Of a stretch of DNA of 64,000 nt, positions 12,304-25,400 are shown one piece after another. Source of the stretch: Paramecium octaurelia (Eukaryota > Ciliophora > Oligohymenophorea > Peniculida > Parameciidae); NCBI GenBank assembly GCA_905182995.1, contig CAJJDP010000019.1, positions 151,600-215,599 on the forward strand, written 5' to 3'. The position numbers were made by a program, and so were the translations under genes. Within the stretch, counting starts at the first letter, position 1, and every line of letters begins with the position of its first letter. Under the pieces are notes generated by a model. It had not been told where the DNA came from and did no database searches. It was given only the letters and a program-made list of their open reading frames with translations.

Positions 12304-12961
12304 AATGAGCAATGGATCTTGGCTTTGATTTTATTTATTATAAGTTTTCATTGTTGGAGATCGATTTAACATCTTCAAAAATTTATATATTTAATTTATT
12401 ATTAGTCAGTCTTTTTAAAACAATGTTTAAACTACAGTGGATAATAGATAAGACACATTGTAGAATACAGAAATTTAGGAAATGTGAGAAAATATTCTTA
12501 GATCCTAGTAAATTAATATTTCATAATTTTGTGAATGTCGGTTATCAATTGTTCTCTCTGAGCAATCAAAAACCAATATCAAAAGAGATTAGGACAATTT
12601 AGAGTGAAGAATATTTATTATCTAGCATTCTCTGTTTTCTATTCACAATTCAAATTATAAATTTAAGCTAAATATATTTAAATTATACCTAGATATTATT
12701 ATTATGCTTACCATCAGTAAGTGATATGAAATCAGCACAGAGGATTGAGATCAGAAATATCATATTCTAGTGATTTTAGAATTCATTTTTGAGATTAAAA
12801 TTAAATAGAATCATATTATTTATTAAAACCTGAAGGAAATCTAAAAGATTAATATACTTAAGTTTTTCTTTAGATTTCATATTAAATTTATTTTTTTTTG
12901 GATAGTGATACATTCATAAATAACTCAATGGTTATTGACCCCATATCTAATTATTAAGAAA
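12304..12961. other. AT-rich spacer, no supported gene
   Basis: A 153-codon ciliate-code ORF (12312-12773) is open here but has no recognisable domain and biased AT-driven composition. With TGA as the only stop, such lengths arise by chance in AT-rich DNA. I do not call it a gene. Confidence 0.4.
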
Positions 12962-13560
12962 GTAAAGGGTTCAAGTCAATTAAAGGCGGGATTTGAAGAA
13001 ATGATAAGTCAAAAATGATTATCATTAATTGCATAAATCAGCGCATAATTAAAAATTGAGCTTCAAAATAATAAGAAATTGGCAGTTGCAAATAGTAAAG
13101 AAATATATGTAAGAAAATTAAACAATAGGTAGTATAAGAGACGGATGAAAATAAAATATCTATTATAGAAAAAGTATTATTTAGATAAGAATAAAATGGA
13201 TTATATGTGTAAATACACCCTCTAGGAAATGCATGGTAACCAAAAGAGGTAAAGGTGAAGTAAGTAAATTAATGTAACTTAATTGATTGAACTATGTTTT
13301 GCACTTGAAACTTAAAAGGAGAAATTAATAGGAGTAATTTTGGATGCTAGAGACACAGTATCCTAAAGTATTCCAATTTATGATGAAATTTTTTATTAAA
13401 TTTAATGATAAAGAGTCGAATTGGCAAGATGAGATATAACTGATAATTTCTTAAGACGATCAGCATATAGATTTAAAAATCTGTAAAATAGAATTTGTTA
13501 TATCTTATATTGATTTCGAAATTATCAAGAAAGTCAATCTAAGCGTTGCTTGTTGAGTTA
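12962..13560 (+). pseudogene. Actin-family gene relic
   Basis: Three blocks appear in the right order and spacing for actin but in different frames. First, GSSQLKAGFEE (from 12968) matches the first phosphate loop region (GSG..KAGFAGDD). Second, KEIYV...KRRMKIKY...DKNKM (about 13105-13240) matches the YVGDEAQ..KRG..LKYP..DDM region. Third, GVILDARDTVSQSIPIYD (about 13330-13386) matches GIVLDSGDGVSHTVPIYE, with the second phosphate loop SGDG changed to ARDT. In-frame TGA codons at several points (for example after about 12990 and 13257) cannot all be removed by 20-31 nt introns that I can find. A decayed actin or actin-related gene fits best; a very divergent, intron-rich actin-related protein is the alternative. 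Confidence 0.6.
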
Positions 13561-13838
13561 AGCAATAATTAGAAAAGATAGTTATAAGATAAGAGATAAA
13601 TAAAAAAGATCAATTTCACATTGCTCGATTACAGCATGACATAGATGAGTTTTGAGAAAAAAGGGTTTCCTGAAAAGTATGATTTAGAAAGCAATAGTAA
13701 ATTTGCAAGGCCATTCAAAAGTATGGGGATAATATAAAGGAATTTGAGGATGTAGGGAAAGAATTTAAATAAAAAAAATATAATGTGAACTTTAATGGAG
13801 GTCTTCAATATATATATATTTATAATGTATTTGTACTA

Positions 13839-14290
13839 TCATTTTTCAACCTTGCCCAACCACAAAGCCAAAAGTGACTTTCCTTTAACAGCAATAATCT
13901 TGAATCTGACCCCTGGAATATCACCGACTGCATGTCCTTTTCTTCCGAATCCAGCTACTGTGACTTCATCGTTTTCATTTAAAAAGTTCAAGCAACCATC
14001 CTTTGGAACAAAGGCTGATATTTTTTTACCATTTTTCTTGAGCAATACTCTAACGCACTTTCTGACGGCAGAGTTTGGCTGTTTGGATTCACTAAGATGA
14101 TAGAATATTATAATTACACTCCGATTTTTTCAACAACCAATCCCTTAGCATGTGATGCACCCATAAATGGATTTTTATATCTTGATCCAATCATAGCCTT
14201 ATTGTATTCCTTATCAGCCCATCTGTTAACTCTTCTGTGATCTTTGAGCTTTCTTCCAGCTCTCATACCTCTAGGTTTACCAACACCCAT
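13839..14290 (-). CDS. RPS23: 40S ribosomal protein uS12 (RPS23)
   Basis: Two exons give 141 aa; the 26-nt intron is at 14092-14117. The protein matches eukaryotic RPS23 from end to end: start [20 protein letters not shown], then [47 protein letters not shown] and the near-invariant [19 protein letters not shown]. Length agrees with the family (about 143 aa). The protein sits in the decoding centre of the small ribosomal subunit, and its [17 protein letters not shown] loop contacts the A site. It is the most conserved coding sequence here and a good anchor for the genetic code and intron reading. Only 48 nt separate its ATG from the TGA of the coiled-coil gene upstream on the same strand. Confidence 0.97.
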
Positions 14291-14338
14291 GATAAAAAAA
14301 TAAAAAAGATTTTATTTAATTTGTTTTTTCAAAAATAT

Positions 14339-15425
14339 TCATTTTAAATATTATGAACCTCTTGGATGTAATAATTAAGCACCTTTTATTACATTCTATT
14401 CATATGAAGTAGTTGTTCCTCCCCCATGAGTGCCACTCTTTCTAACTTCAGTCTCCTTGGTGACAGTCACCTATCTCTTTTTAATAGCTTCTAATTGTGT
14501 TTCAGCCATGGTCAACTTCTCTGCCAAATCTGAGTTCTACTCATTAACCTATTTGAACTTTTTCTTCCACAATTCCACTTCTCCTTAGAGACTTATTATT
14601 TGTGTTTCGGATTGAGAATAATTCTCACACATCATTTCCAACTCCCTGATACGAGCATCCAATTAATCTAACTCATTGTCTTTATCATGCAACAATTGCT
14701 TCAAATTCAAAATATCATTATCTCTCGATTAGATTTCTTCGTGACTGCCTGCTAGATCCTCAGTTAACTCATTTATCTTCTTCTTCAACTATCTAATTTC
14801 TTCATCCAAGCCTGAACTCTTTGAATTCGACTCCTAAAGCAACTTGTATCTAGATTTCCAAGATTCCAAATCCTCTAACAATTATTTATTTTGTATTCTC
14901 ATCTATTATTCTTAATTCCTTATCTCCTTATTTGCTTACATTAACTCATTAATCTAACTCTCTAAATATCTAAATTACTCTTGTGTCATCCTAGATGTAT
15001 GTAATCTAGCCACTACTATTTTGCAATCTCAATCTTTAAATCTCAACTTGCAATTCATATACATGCATCTCGAGTCTTACTATCATTCATAACACTATTT
15101 TAATACAGCATTTCTCCTTCCACTTTTATTCAATATCCTCCTATGGCACTACTTAAAGCGGTCTCTCAAAATGATGAACGTCTGCTCTATTTCCTTGTCT
15201 GCTTTGTTGTCTTTCATATATATCAATTGGTTACGTCTGCAATTATTGATTTTGTGCTGTCTATTGAAACGATCTAATTTATATATAAACTAATCTTACG
15301 GGATTGCAGCTTTAGGAGAGCTGTATTATTGCGATTATTATGGGTATCCTTGTTATCCATATTACTAAAATTATCTCATAGATGGAGTTTGACTAAGGCA
15401 AGAATATTTGGATAAATTACTTCAT
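14339..15425 (-). CDS. Coiled-coil protein with a Gln-rich N-terminus
   Basis: Five exons give 326 aa; introns are 15393-15420, 15274-15299, 15080-15106 and 14954-14978. The first exon is only 5 nt (ATGAA), which fixes the start. Intron 3 (27 nt) is a multiple of three and contains an in-frame TGA. Residues 1-60 are Gln/Pro/Tyr/Ser-rich (QFQQYGQQGYPQQSQQYSS). Residues 80-300 are a long heptad-rich coiled coil (LEDLESWKSRYKLLQE, LKQLLHDKDNELDQLD). The end is a short Gly/Thr tail and HPRGSQYLK. Such proteins are usual in ciliate cytoskeleton and basal-body structures, but no specific family is recognisable. The 5' two thirds recur at 16343 and 17792 through assembly duplication. Confidence 0.8.
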
Positions 15426-16341
15426 TTGCAGTTAAATATTTTATATAATCAATTAATTTTTCAAAATTATTTAAAACCAATAACCCTTCAATTTTATAAG
15501 AATTAATACTATATTATTCATTATGATTACCTAAGAACGCATTAAAATGTTGGATTGCTTTTAATTATTGAATTTATAACAAATAAAATTAAAATAGATT
15601 ATATCTTATCATTTTTTCTGTTTTCGAATGCTCCTTTTAATAGCAACCTTAATTTGATATATATATACATAATTAATGCTGCAAATTAAGTAAATCTACC
15701 TTTTTAGGGTATATTATAAATTTTAAACTGTTTCATAATTTTTCATAGTCGGAGGCAAATTATTCTTCGTTGATTTTTTAGACCTTAAGCAAATAATAAG
15801 ATTCATTAATTGGAGGGATAATGATATCTCCAATAGATGGTATGTATAATAAGTAGATTATAATTCTCCTTAAGCTATACAATGATTTTTTAGGGTACTA
15901 GTGAAAAGGTGATTAGATCTAATCAAATTGAAGGATCACCAAGATTCCTGTCATTTAATTTGACTATGTTAAGTTATTTTGTCAGGTGAAGCTAATTGAG
16001 TTGTTGAAAAGAGATGATTTAATTGGTTATTAAATTCAAGTGGCTATTAGTTTGAATTAAAAACTAATAGGAATGTATGGGATACTTTACACTAAATTAT
16101 TTTGATTACCTATTTTATTCATTATAAAATTAGATTTGTGTTATTTTTAAATGTTGATATAAATTATGATAATGCAAATAATTAACTCATGATTTTCTTG
16201 AAAGTTTTTTGTAATCAAAAACATAAATAATATATGAGCTCTTCAATAATGCAATAAGCAATTTAGTGTCTAGAGATCAAAAGATCCATTGATAACCTTA
16301 TTCTTTTATCAATTAATTATAGATTTATCTATATAATTTAT
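15426..16341. other. Gene-poor stretch with short open segments
   Basis: Present in three copies. On the plus strand, short ciliate-code segments at about 15736-15885 (containing WRDNDISNRWYVQQVDY) and about 15895-16110 (LSYFVR, then DDLIGYQIQVAISLNQ if a 26-nt intron is removed) look slightly protein-like. They lack a clear start and a joining path. A small or decayed gene is possible. Nothing else seen. Confidence 0.3.
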
Positions 16342-16342
16342 N

Positions 16343-16819
16343 TTAATCTAACTCTCTAAATATCTAAATTACTCTTGTGTCATCCTAGATGTATGTAATC
16401 TAGCCACTACTATTTTGCAATCTCAATCTTTAAATCTCAACTTGCAATTCATATACATGCATCTCGAGTCTTACTATCATTCATAACACTATTTTAATAC
16501 AGCATTTCTCCTTCCACTTTTATTCAATATCCTCCTATGGCACTACTTAAAGCGGTCTCTCAAAATGATGAACGTCTGCTCTATTTCCTTGTCTGCTTTG
16601 TTGTCTTTCATATATATCAATTGGTTACGTCTGCAATTATTGATTTTGTGCTGTCTATTGAAACGATCTAATTTATATATAAACTAATCTTACGGGATTG
16701 CAGCTTTAGGAGAGCTGTATTATTGCGATTATTATGGGTATCCTTGTTATCCATATTACTAAAATTATCTCATAGATGGAGTTTGACTAAGGCAAGAATA
16801 TTTGGATAAATTACTTCAT
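16343..16819 (-). pseudogene. 5' part of the coiled-coil gene, duplicate cut at N16342
   Basis: Matches 14949-15425 with no difference seen. It holds exons 1-4 and intron 4 and stops at the N. Assembly duplicate. Confidence 0.8.
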
Positions 16820-17790
16820 TTGCAGTTAAATATTTTATATAATCAATTAATTTTTCAAAATTATTTAAAACCAATAACCCTTCAATTTTATAAGAATTAA
16901 TACTATATTATTCATTATGATTACCTAAGAACGCATTAAAATGTTGGATTGCTTTTAATTATTGAATTTATAACAAATAAAATTAAAATAGATTATATCT
17001 TATCATTTTTTCTGTTTTCGAATGCTCCTTTTAATAGCAACCTTAATTTGATATATATATACATAATTAATGCTGCAAATTAAGTAAATCTACCTTTTTA
17101 GGGTATATTATAAATTTTAAACTGTTTCATAATTTTTCATAGTCGGAGGCAAATTATTCTTCGTTGATTTTTTAGACCTTAAGCAAATAATAAGATTCAT
17201 TAATTGGAGGGATAATGATATCTCCAATAGATGGTATGTATAATAAGTAGATTATAATTCTCCTTAAGCTATACAATGATTTTTTAGGGTACTAGTGAAA
17301 AGGTGATTAGATCTAATCAAATTGAAGGATCACCAAGATTCCTGTCATTTAATTTGACTATGTTAAGTTATTTTGTCAGGTGAAGCTAATTGAGTTGTTG
17401 AAAAGAGATGATTTAATTGGTTATTAAATTCAAGTGGCTATTAGTTTGAATTAAAAACTAATAGGAATGTATGGGATACTTTACACTAAATTATTTTGAT
17501 TACCTATTTTATTCATTATAAAATTAGATTTGTGTTATTTTTAAATGTTGATATAAATTATGATAATGCAAATAATTAACTCATGATTTTCTTGAAAGTT
17601 TTTTGTAATCAAAAACATAAATAATATATGAGCTCTTCAATAATGCAATAAGCAATTTAGTGTCTAGAGATCAAAAGATCCATTGATAACCTTATTCTTT
17701 TATCAATTAATTATAGATTTATCTATATAATTTATACTTGAAGCTAGTCAATTTTTAAATTGCTAGTATCTTGAATGGGTTTGAGATTAC
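16820..17790. other. Second copy of the gene-poor stretch
   Basis: Repeats 15426-16341 (at offset 1,394) and continues 55 nt further, to N17791. No independent feature. Confidence 0.7.
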
Positions 17791-17791
17791 N

Positions 17792-18315
17792 TCTATTATT
17801 CTTAATTCCTTATCTCCTTATTTGCTTACATTAACTCATTAATCTAACTCTCTAAATATCTAAATTACTCTTGTGTCATCCTAGATGTATGTAATCTAGC
17901 CACTACTATTTTGCAATCTCAATCTTTAAATCTCAACTTGCAATTCATATACATGCATCTCGAGTCTTACTATCATTCATAACACTATTTTAATACAGCA
18001 TTTCTCCTTCCACTTTTATTCAATATCCTCCTATGGCACTACTTAAAGCGGTCTCTCAAAATGATGAACGTCTGCTCTATTTCCTTGTCTGCTTTGTTGT
18101 CTTTCATATATATCAATTGGTTACGTCTGCAATTATTGATTTTGTGCTGTCTATTGAAACGATCTAATTTATATATAAACTAATCTTACGGGATTGCAGC
18201 TTTAGGAGAGCTGTATTATTGCGATTATTATGGGTATCCTTGTTATCCATATTACTAAAATTATCTCATAGATGGAGTTTGACTAAGGCAAGAATATTTG
18301 GATAAATTACTTCAT
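17792..18315 (-). pseudogene. 5' part of the coiled-coil gene, third copy cut at N17791
   Basis: Same sequence as 14902-15425, shifted by 2,890 nt. It contains the start codon, the 5-nt first exon and all four introns but lacks the C-terminal half. Assembly duplicate. Confidence 0.8.
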
Positions 18316-19299
18316 TTGCAGTTAAATATTTTATATAATCAATTAATTTTTCAAAATTATTTAAAACCAATAACCCTTCAATTTTATAAGAATTAATACT
18401 ATATTATTCATTATGATTACCTAAGAACGCATTAAAATGTTGGATTGCTTTTAATTATTGAATTTATAACAAATAAAATTAAAATAGATTATATCTTATC
18501 ATTTTTTCTGTTTTCGAATGCTCCTTTTAATAGCAACCTTAATTTGATATATATATACATAATTAATGCTGCAAATTAAGTAAATCTACCTTTTTAGGGT
18601 ATATTATAAATTTTAAACTGTTTCATAATTTTTCATAGTCGGAGGCAAATTATTCTTCGTTGATTTTTTAGACCTTAAGCAAATAATAAGATTCATTAAT
18701 TGGAGGGATAATGATATCTCCAATAGATGGTATGTATAATAAGTAGATTATAATTCTCCTTAAGCTATACAATGATTTTTTAGGGTACTAGTGAAAAGGT
18801 GATTAGATCTAATCAAATTGAAGGATCACCAAGATTCCTGTCATTTAATTTGACTATGTTAAGTTATTTTGTCAGGTGAAGCTAATTGAGTTGTTGAAAA
18901 GAGATGATTTAATTGGTTATTAAATTCAAGTGGCTATTAGTTTGAATTAAAAACTAATAGGAATGTATGGGATACTTTACACTAAATTATTTTGATTACC
19001 TATTTTATTCATTATAAAATTAGATTTGTGTTATTTTTAAATGTTGATATAAATTATGATAATGCAAATAATTAACTCATGATTTTCTTGAAAGTTTTTT
19101 GTAATCAAAAACATAAATAATATATGAGCTCTTCAATAATGCAATAAGCAATTTAGTGTCTAGAGATCAAAAGATCCATTGATAACCTTATTCTTTTATC
19201 AATTAATTATAGATTTATCTATATAATTTATACTTGAAGCTAGTCAATTTTTAAATTGCTAGTATCTTGAATGGGTTTGAGATTACTTCTTTGCTTAGA
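18316..19299. other. Third copy of the gene-poor stretch
   Basis: Repeats 15426-16341, then runs on into unique sequence from about 19287. No independent gene. Confidence 0.6.
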
Positions 19300-19682
19300 T
19301 AGGAAGAATACAGGAAAATAAACTTAATTCATTTTTCTTATCTTCACTTTGATCAATTATTTTCTATAGTTTTACAAAGCTTTATGTGCCATTATGCTTG
19401 CTAACCAACCTCCTATAAAAAGGGACCAGAATCCTTGATAAAATGCAGATACACCGTTGCATTTGAATTTATATTATAGTAGCTATTTTCCATCGGCATA
19501 TCCATAAACTTGTTAAAAAGTAATCTAGTGAATCAAATGGTACAAATGCATATTGAATCAGAACTGCAATTATAGATTAAAATATCAAGCTTTGTAGATT
19601 TACATTATTATTAGTTATACCAGACCACCCGTTCAAAGTTTGGAGAATCACATGAAACTCTGCGCTTTTGCTGACATATTCT
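19300..19682 (-). pseudogene. Mitochondrial carrier (SLC25) C-terminal remnant
   Basis: One frame gives a stretch with LNGWSGITN and a helix IIAVLIQYAFVPFD, resembling the small-residue helix and Px[DE] motif that start a carrier repeat. A second frame, shifted by one base near 19520, gives YGYADGKQLLQY, then FYQGFWSLFIGGWLASIMAHKAL, as in the end of a carrier repeat. I find no 20-31 nt GT...AG intron that joins the two frames, and no upstream repeats. Functional carriers have three repeats (about 300 aa); at most one is present. The remnant therefore looks broken, by a frameshift and a missing N-terminal two thirds. Confidence 0.5.
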
Positions 19683-20165
19683 GGAGTGATAAAAATATGA
19701 CTTTAATAAAATTTTCAATTTTTTGCTAATTATAAACTTTTGGACTTAATTGTATAGTCTATATTGATAATTAATATTTAGCATATGATAAATATTTGTG
19801 ATTGCCATAACAACTTACTTAGGGTTATTAATTAGATGATATCTATAAAAGAATTTATATGATTTAAGAAAGTTATCTCTCATGTCTAAATCCCTCATAA
19901 ATAAATGTGTTAAAATTATAAAATGTAGATAAATTGCTTTAATATAATTGGAAAATGAAATTATAATTGCCGAATTGAAAAGAAATTTAGATTTCTTTGA
20001 AATTAAAAGTTGAATCTTAAAGAGTTAAGATGTAATCATCCTATAAATGATATAGTATATTTAATAAGTTTATCCCTAAGGATTGGGTGAGAATGATTAT
20101 GAAAAATAAATTTAATTATGTATAAATATATAAACAATATACACAGGAAAAGATTTAGATTGGTA
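19683..20165. other. AT-rich spacer, no supported gene
   Basis: Nothing recognisable between the carrier remnant and the 3' end of the Cys-rich gene. Confidence 0.5.
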
Positions 20166-23100
20166 TCAGCTACTACTTGAGCTGACGGTAAACGTTACCA
20201 TTCTTCCTTATTTGTAATTACTAAGGCTTTTCAATTTACTAGTCATGATGTTGGATTAGGATGTCAAATTTTCAATTCCCATTCTTCTTCTTCTTTTGAG
20301 GAAAATGTTTTACTCTTATTGGGGTTCCCTTTTGAAAATCATCTACTTAAGTTTATAGAGCAATTTTTTAATGATGGAATACTCTCTAATTAGAAATTAG
20401 ATGTGCTATTTGACATCTATGAATAATTGGAATACGATAAGTGAGGATGTCAATGCTATTACGCACCATCCAATCAAAAGTTGTGAGTCCTCATTTAACG
20501 AGTTCGATTATTCATTAATGGCGAAACCTAAGATAAGCATTTCAGCCAGCCAGATGAAGATCTCAGAGCCTACTTATTTGAATTATTCATCTTTGTCTTC
20601 AAGTGGTTGAATTTTGATGAGATACAGAGCCATTACAATGTTTAGGAGAGATACTAATCCTACTTGTAGACAGGGAGAGGAATAGAACATAACTAAACAC
20701 ATCATAAAGAGCATTTTCTTGATTAAGAGTATGATGTTGAAATAATAAGTGAATGGATTTTTGTCCAATTTAATGCCTTCATAAATAGCTCCAAAATTAT
20801 CAATGCTAGCTTTTTATTTAAATACAAATGCTGGTTTGGACATATAATTAATAGCCATTTTGATGAATGCAATTTCAATCGCAAAAGCAATTAAACAAAA
20901 AAGAAAACTGGTGAAAAGGATTGGATCACCAAGATCGAAATCCTTCAATTGTAAAAACAAGGCGAGATTATAATCAAATGCCACTGCCATGAAGGTTCTT
21001 ATCACTCCAGATGTAAATGCCTTATTGAAACGCATAAGCTAAATTTAGAGGTTTCTTGTTGCTCTGTAAATGAATAAGGTGCAAATGCTTTGTTCTTGGG
21101 AGTGGAGTGGCACATAAACAAAGGAGTGTGAAAACTTTGTCAGTGTGGATAGCAAAAGTGTGCATGCTATGTAAGTGAGGAGAGTGGTGAAAAACACCAT
21201 AAGGACTGTAATGATGTTGACATAGAAGACTGTTGAATAGCCCTCTTCTCTGAATTTCAGGTCTGCATCTGGAGTGTTCACAAATTGGCTGATGAATGCT
21301 TCCAAATCTAAGTAATCTTTAATGAAGTCAAATTGGGCAAATCCAAAGATAGTGAAATAGTTGTTTAAATTGTAAGGGTACTAAACATTAAAGAATTGGA
21401 GATAGGAAACTAATTGTAATGCATCCAACAGATTCCAGAAGATATTCAAGCCACCAAAGAGGAATGCCAATATTGCAAATCCGAAGAGTAGGTAGAGGAT
21501 ATATTTACTCAGTTTCATCAATCCATCTGTAGCCTACTAAGTTGAAAGCAAAGGTTTTTTATATTCCTTTAATTTTATCATGTAATTCTTTTCAGCAAAT
21601 GTATTACCCTCTTAATTAAATACAGCTGTCTAATGAATGATCTAACAAACCAGTTCAGGGTCAGGCACTGAGGATTTAAATATCAAGGTCAATTCTAGGA
21701 TTAGGTAAGTGAATTTATCTGAGTATTGAGTTAAATCAACATAAGAAATGGAATAGTCATCACAATTATTTACTTTGAATGAAAATATAGAATTAATGCT
21801 GCTAGTGATAGACACTAGAGAATCGGTTTTAATTCTAATAACTCTTTCTTCATCAAATGATTTATCTGATTTGTTGACTTCGAATATAATACTTGGATGG
21901 ACACTCAATTAGCAAAGAGATCCACATTAATACCCAGATTCAATCTTACACATTTCATCACATCCATCTCCAATAATTAAATTGCCATCATCACATTCTT
22001 CTTATTCAACCTTAATAGCATCTCCGCAAATGGGAACACATTGAGAATCTACAATGTGGTATCCCAAATTCTGATCACAAATCACACATCCAGATTGATC
22101 TTCGTTGTAGATAATACAATCAGTGCAATTATCAGCTGTGTCAATACAAGTCTTACAGCTTGAATTGCAAGGCAAACATATGAACTCTTGAGTTAAATAA
22201 AATCCATCTATGCATCCAGTGCATTATCCTGCTGAACAACCAGTGCAAGTGTAATCAAAGCAAAATGAATTACCATGTAAGCATTTAAAACAAGAATCTC
22301 TACCAATGTTATTACCATCATCGCAATCCTCATTCCATTATATGATACCATCACCACAATGAGAATAGCAATAATGACTAGTAGGTGGATTCAAATAATC
22401 AGCACAACTAGCACACTCTTACTAATTGACTTCATAATATCCTCTTCTGCATTTGCATTCAAATAAGGAAACACTACCGCCACTTTCATATTTAGGTTCT
22501 CTTGTACTTGGACATCTTGTACATGATTCATAGTTGTCATTCTGTTTACATTCTAAACAACTTGAGTGACATTCTAAATAATCAAATTTAATGATTACTT
22601 CCACATGTATTTTAGGAACTTTAATCAAAATATCCAGATTAACAAGTGCAAGAAACATTATCTATACTTAGTATTCTGAATTAATCCTCATTACAAGTTA
22701 TACAAATAGTCTCATTTAAACAAGTTTTACATTTTGGAGGACATTCTAATGTTAAATAATGAACTCATACTTTTGCAAATTAAATCTCCACTTTCATAAT
22801 ATCCATCCATACAAATACATGTATCAATGTTCAATCTCCTATTCTGACTAGAGTAACATGAATTACATTAATCCTTTGTGAAATTACAACTTTAACATAA
22901 GTCATTGCATTTACTACAAATTAAGTCGTTGTCTTCTTGAAAATACCCATTTTAACAACGACACTACTCCTTTTCTAACACTCTATTCTATCCAGGATGA
23001 CAAGCAGTACAGACTCTAGCTTATTATGAGCATTTTAAACAGGTTGGTAAACACATATAACAGCTGAAATCCTCCATATAATATCCATCCAAGCAACTAC

Positions 23101-25400
23101 ATTGATTCACATTAAGCCATAGGTTTTTTGATTCATCACAAGACAAACAATTCTTGGGATGATTTTACTTCCAAATTCCATAACTTTCGTTAGTGTTCGA
23201 ACAAGTTTAACAATTATGAAAGCAATTGGTCTATTCACAATAAGAGAGCCTCTCTTTAACTGAGCTACAAAAACAATTATTAAATCTCCATTCATAGCCA
23301 GGTTAGCATGCTTAACAGATACTTTCCTCGCTGCATTTTGAGCATCCAAAAATACATTATAAACATTTATTTCCTTTTTAATAATATCCATCCTTGCATC
23401 CATTGATGTCTGTACTAATCGTATCCATTTCAGTAATACAATTTCCATTTTCATCACATTTTAAGCAGTTATCCTAGCAAGTAGATACAACAATTCTAAA
23501 ATCATAGATACCACAATATGCTTCAGAGTCTATTCCTTAGATGCACTGCAATTAAATTTTCAATTCATTTGTAGATTCAAATGATTTCACATAAGAAACA
23601 CTCTAAATAGTTTCGGCATAAGTTTAACCAACTTGATTTCCCACTGAAATACTACTTCCAAAAATACTATATTGTGGTAATTCATTGTTGATGCTAGTAC
23701 GGAATTAAATTTAGTTATTAGTTGAATCAATAAACAACAACATAAACTAAACCTTCACCTTATACATTGATTTGTCATTACCAAGTATTAAATTAATTTA
23801 TTCATTATTCCACTTATTGAATCCACCTAATATCAAGCGATTCATAAAATATGATGAAGAAATCTAAGTAGACATTCCAAAGGTATCTTTATTATAATAG
23901 TTCATATCATGAAACATGTTTATTAAATACATCTCGTTAACTTAAGTAAGTTATGGATCATCACAAGAGTTTGCATTAGTAGTGGTGTAATTTGGACATT
24001 GAGACACACAACTACCATTAAATAGCTTTAAGCTTCCAGCACAAGATAAACATACATTTGGTTGCAATTGATTACAAGTCTAACAATTGTTTGAACATTA
24101 AGAGTAAATTGAAGTTAATTGATATTAAGAAATTTCCAAATCTCTAATTCCCCAGGTCCTTTGAGGAGTGCTTAATTAAAATTTAGTTTAGAACATTATT
24201 TCTGTTACTAATTCAGTCAATTCTACTTGCATAACTATTTCATATGATGCACACTTAGAATAGTTGGGAATAGTACAGGATTAAGCTAAACTTACAGTTG
24301 ATGAGGCTTTAATTGAGGATGTTAATAAAATTTAGTTTAAATCCAATATTTAAGCCACAACATATTTGTTAAATAGAATTTAAATAGTTTCAGGAAACAA
24401 CTTTGACATTTTACCAGTAATATAAAGTTTAAATTTGATGATGTATTTAAAATTTGGTTACAAATTGACGTCATCAAATATTATTGAGTCTGTGTTTGAA
24501 AACATTCCTGCAATGGATTTCGTCCCAATTGTATTAATCATGATCTAGTTTAAACTGTAATATTTATCAGCAACAAATTTAAATTTATAAGAACTAAATG
24601 TATCTTCTTAAAGATCAGAGTAAATTACACTAACAACAGACGGTTAGCAAATTCTATTCTCATCAGATGCGTAATTGGCAGGACATTCATCAACACATGT
24701 CAAATCAGGGTTAAAGTAGGAATATTATAGAATGGGATTGCATAAACACTCACCTTTCACCAAAGTAAATCCAATTTGACAAACTAAACATTCCTCTTAA
24801 TCACATTCCCCACATCTATCTGGGCAAAAGTAGACTTGCAAAATGAAATTGTTTATTCCGTATTCACTGGTCGTTCCTGTTGAAGCCCTATCATGCATTA
24901 TTTCAATATTTAAATTTGGATCGTTAAATGATATTTCCTAATCTATACGCGACAATTATTCAGCGTAAGATTTTCCAAAAGGCCTTGAAACACAGAATCT
25001 TATTGGGTAATCTTAGTTTCCTAAGGGACTTGGCTTCCCATAATAAACCAACAGACTGTTGGCATAGACTGTGATAGATTCTGCTACGCTCCAGATATTT
25101 AAGTAGTAGATATCGAAACTTATCTTAATTTTGCTGAATGCTCGAGTCGTTGGCATGACAATATTTCTGCTCAAAAGTGTATCCCCTTGCATTAATTTAG
25201 AGTTCAGAGTGGGCTGTAGGTCGCAAACTTAAAGTAAATTTGAACCTGGCGAGTTGTTGGAGTTTTTCCAAAGGGCAAAGGTCGAACTATCCATTAGTTC
25301 GGATTTAAATAATTCCCAACCTTAATGGATACTCAATATCTTTACCACATTATACAATCTACATAAGCATTCTCAGGACAAGCAATTACATCCATTTCAT
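20166..25400 (-). CDS. Large cysteine-rich surface protein with a C-terminal multi-span membrane region
   Basis: Four exons give 1,719 aa; introns are 25321-25345, 22746-22770 and 22574-22598, all 25 nt. The first 19 residues are a signal peptide (MKWMQLLVLRMLMQIVQCG). Residues 25-700 alternate beta-rich segments with short Cys clusters (CPDRCGECDQEECLVCQIG). Residues 700-1150 are packed with CxxC-type repeats like growth-factor-receptor or furin-like modules, including CGDGIIQWNEDCDDGNN and CDDGNLIIGDGCDEMC, two copies of the CGDG...E.CDDGN...DGC repeat. From about residue 1230 several hydrophobic helices follow (LYLLFGFAILAFLFGG, VNIITVLMVFFTTLLTYIA, IFIWLAEMLILGFAI). The end is basic, then SSSSS. 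Large extracellular Cys-rich receptors or surface proteins of this build are abundant in ciliates; the ligand is unknown. Confidence 0.85.

Larger units (their letters stand above)
14902..19286. repeat. Triplicated segment around N16342 and N17791
   Basis: Copy 1 is 14902-16341, copy 2 is 16343-17790 (matching from 14949) and copy 3 is 17792-19286 (matching from 14902). Pairwise, 14949-16341 = 16343-17735 (1,393 nt), 14902-16341 = 17792-19231 (1,440 nt) and 16343-17790 = 17839-19286 (1,448 nt), all without visible differences. Each break falls on a single N, and only copy 3 continues into new sequence. Three overlapping contigs laid end to end would look like this. Confidence 0.9.

Noticed and set aside
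12312..12773. 153-codon plus-strand ORF in ciliate code
   Set aside because: No domain, AT-driven composition, and ORFs this long occur by chance when TGA is the only stop.
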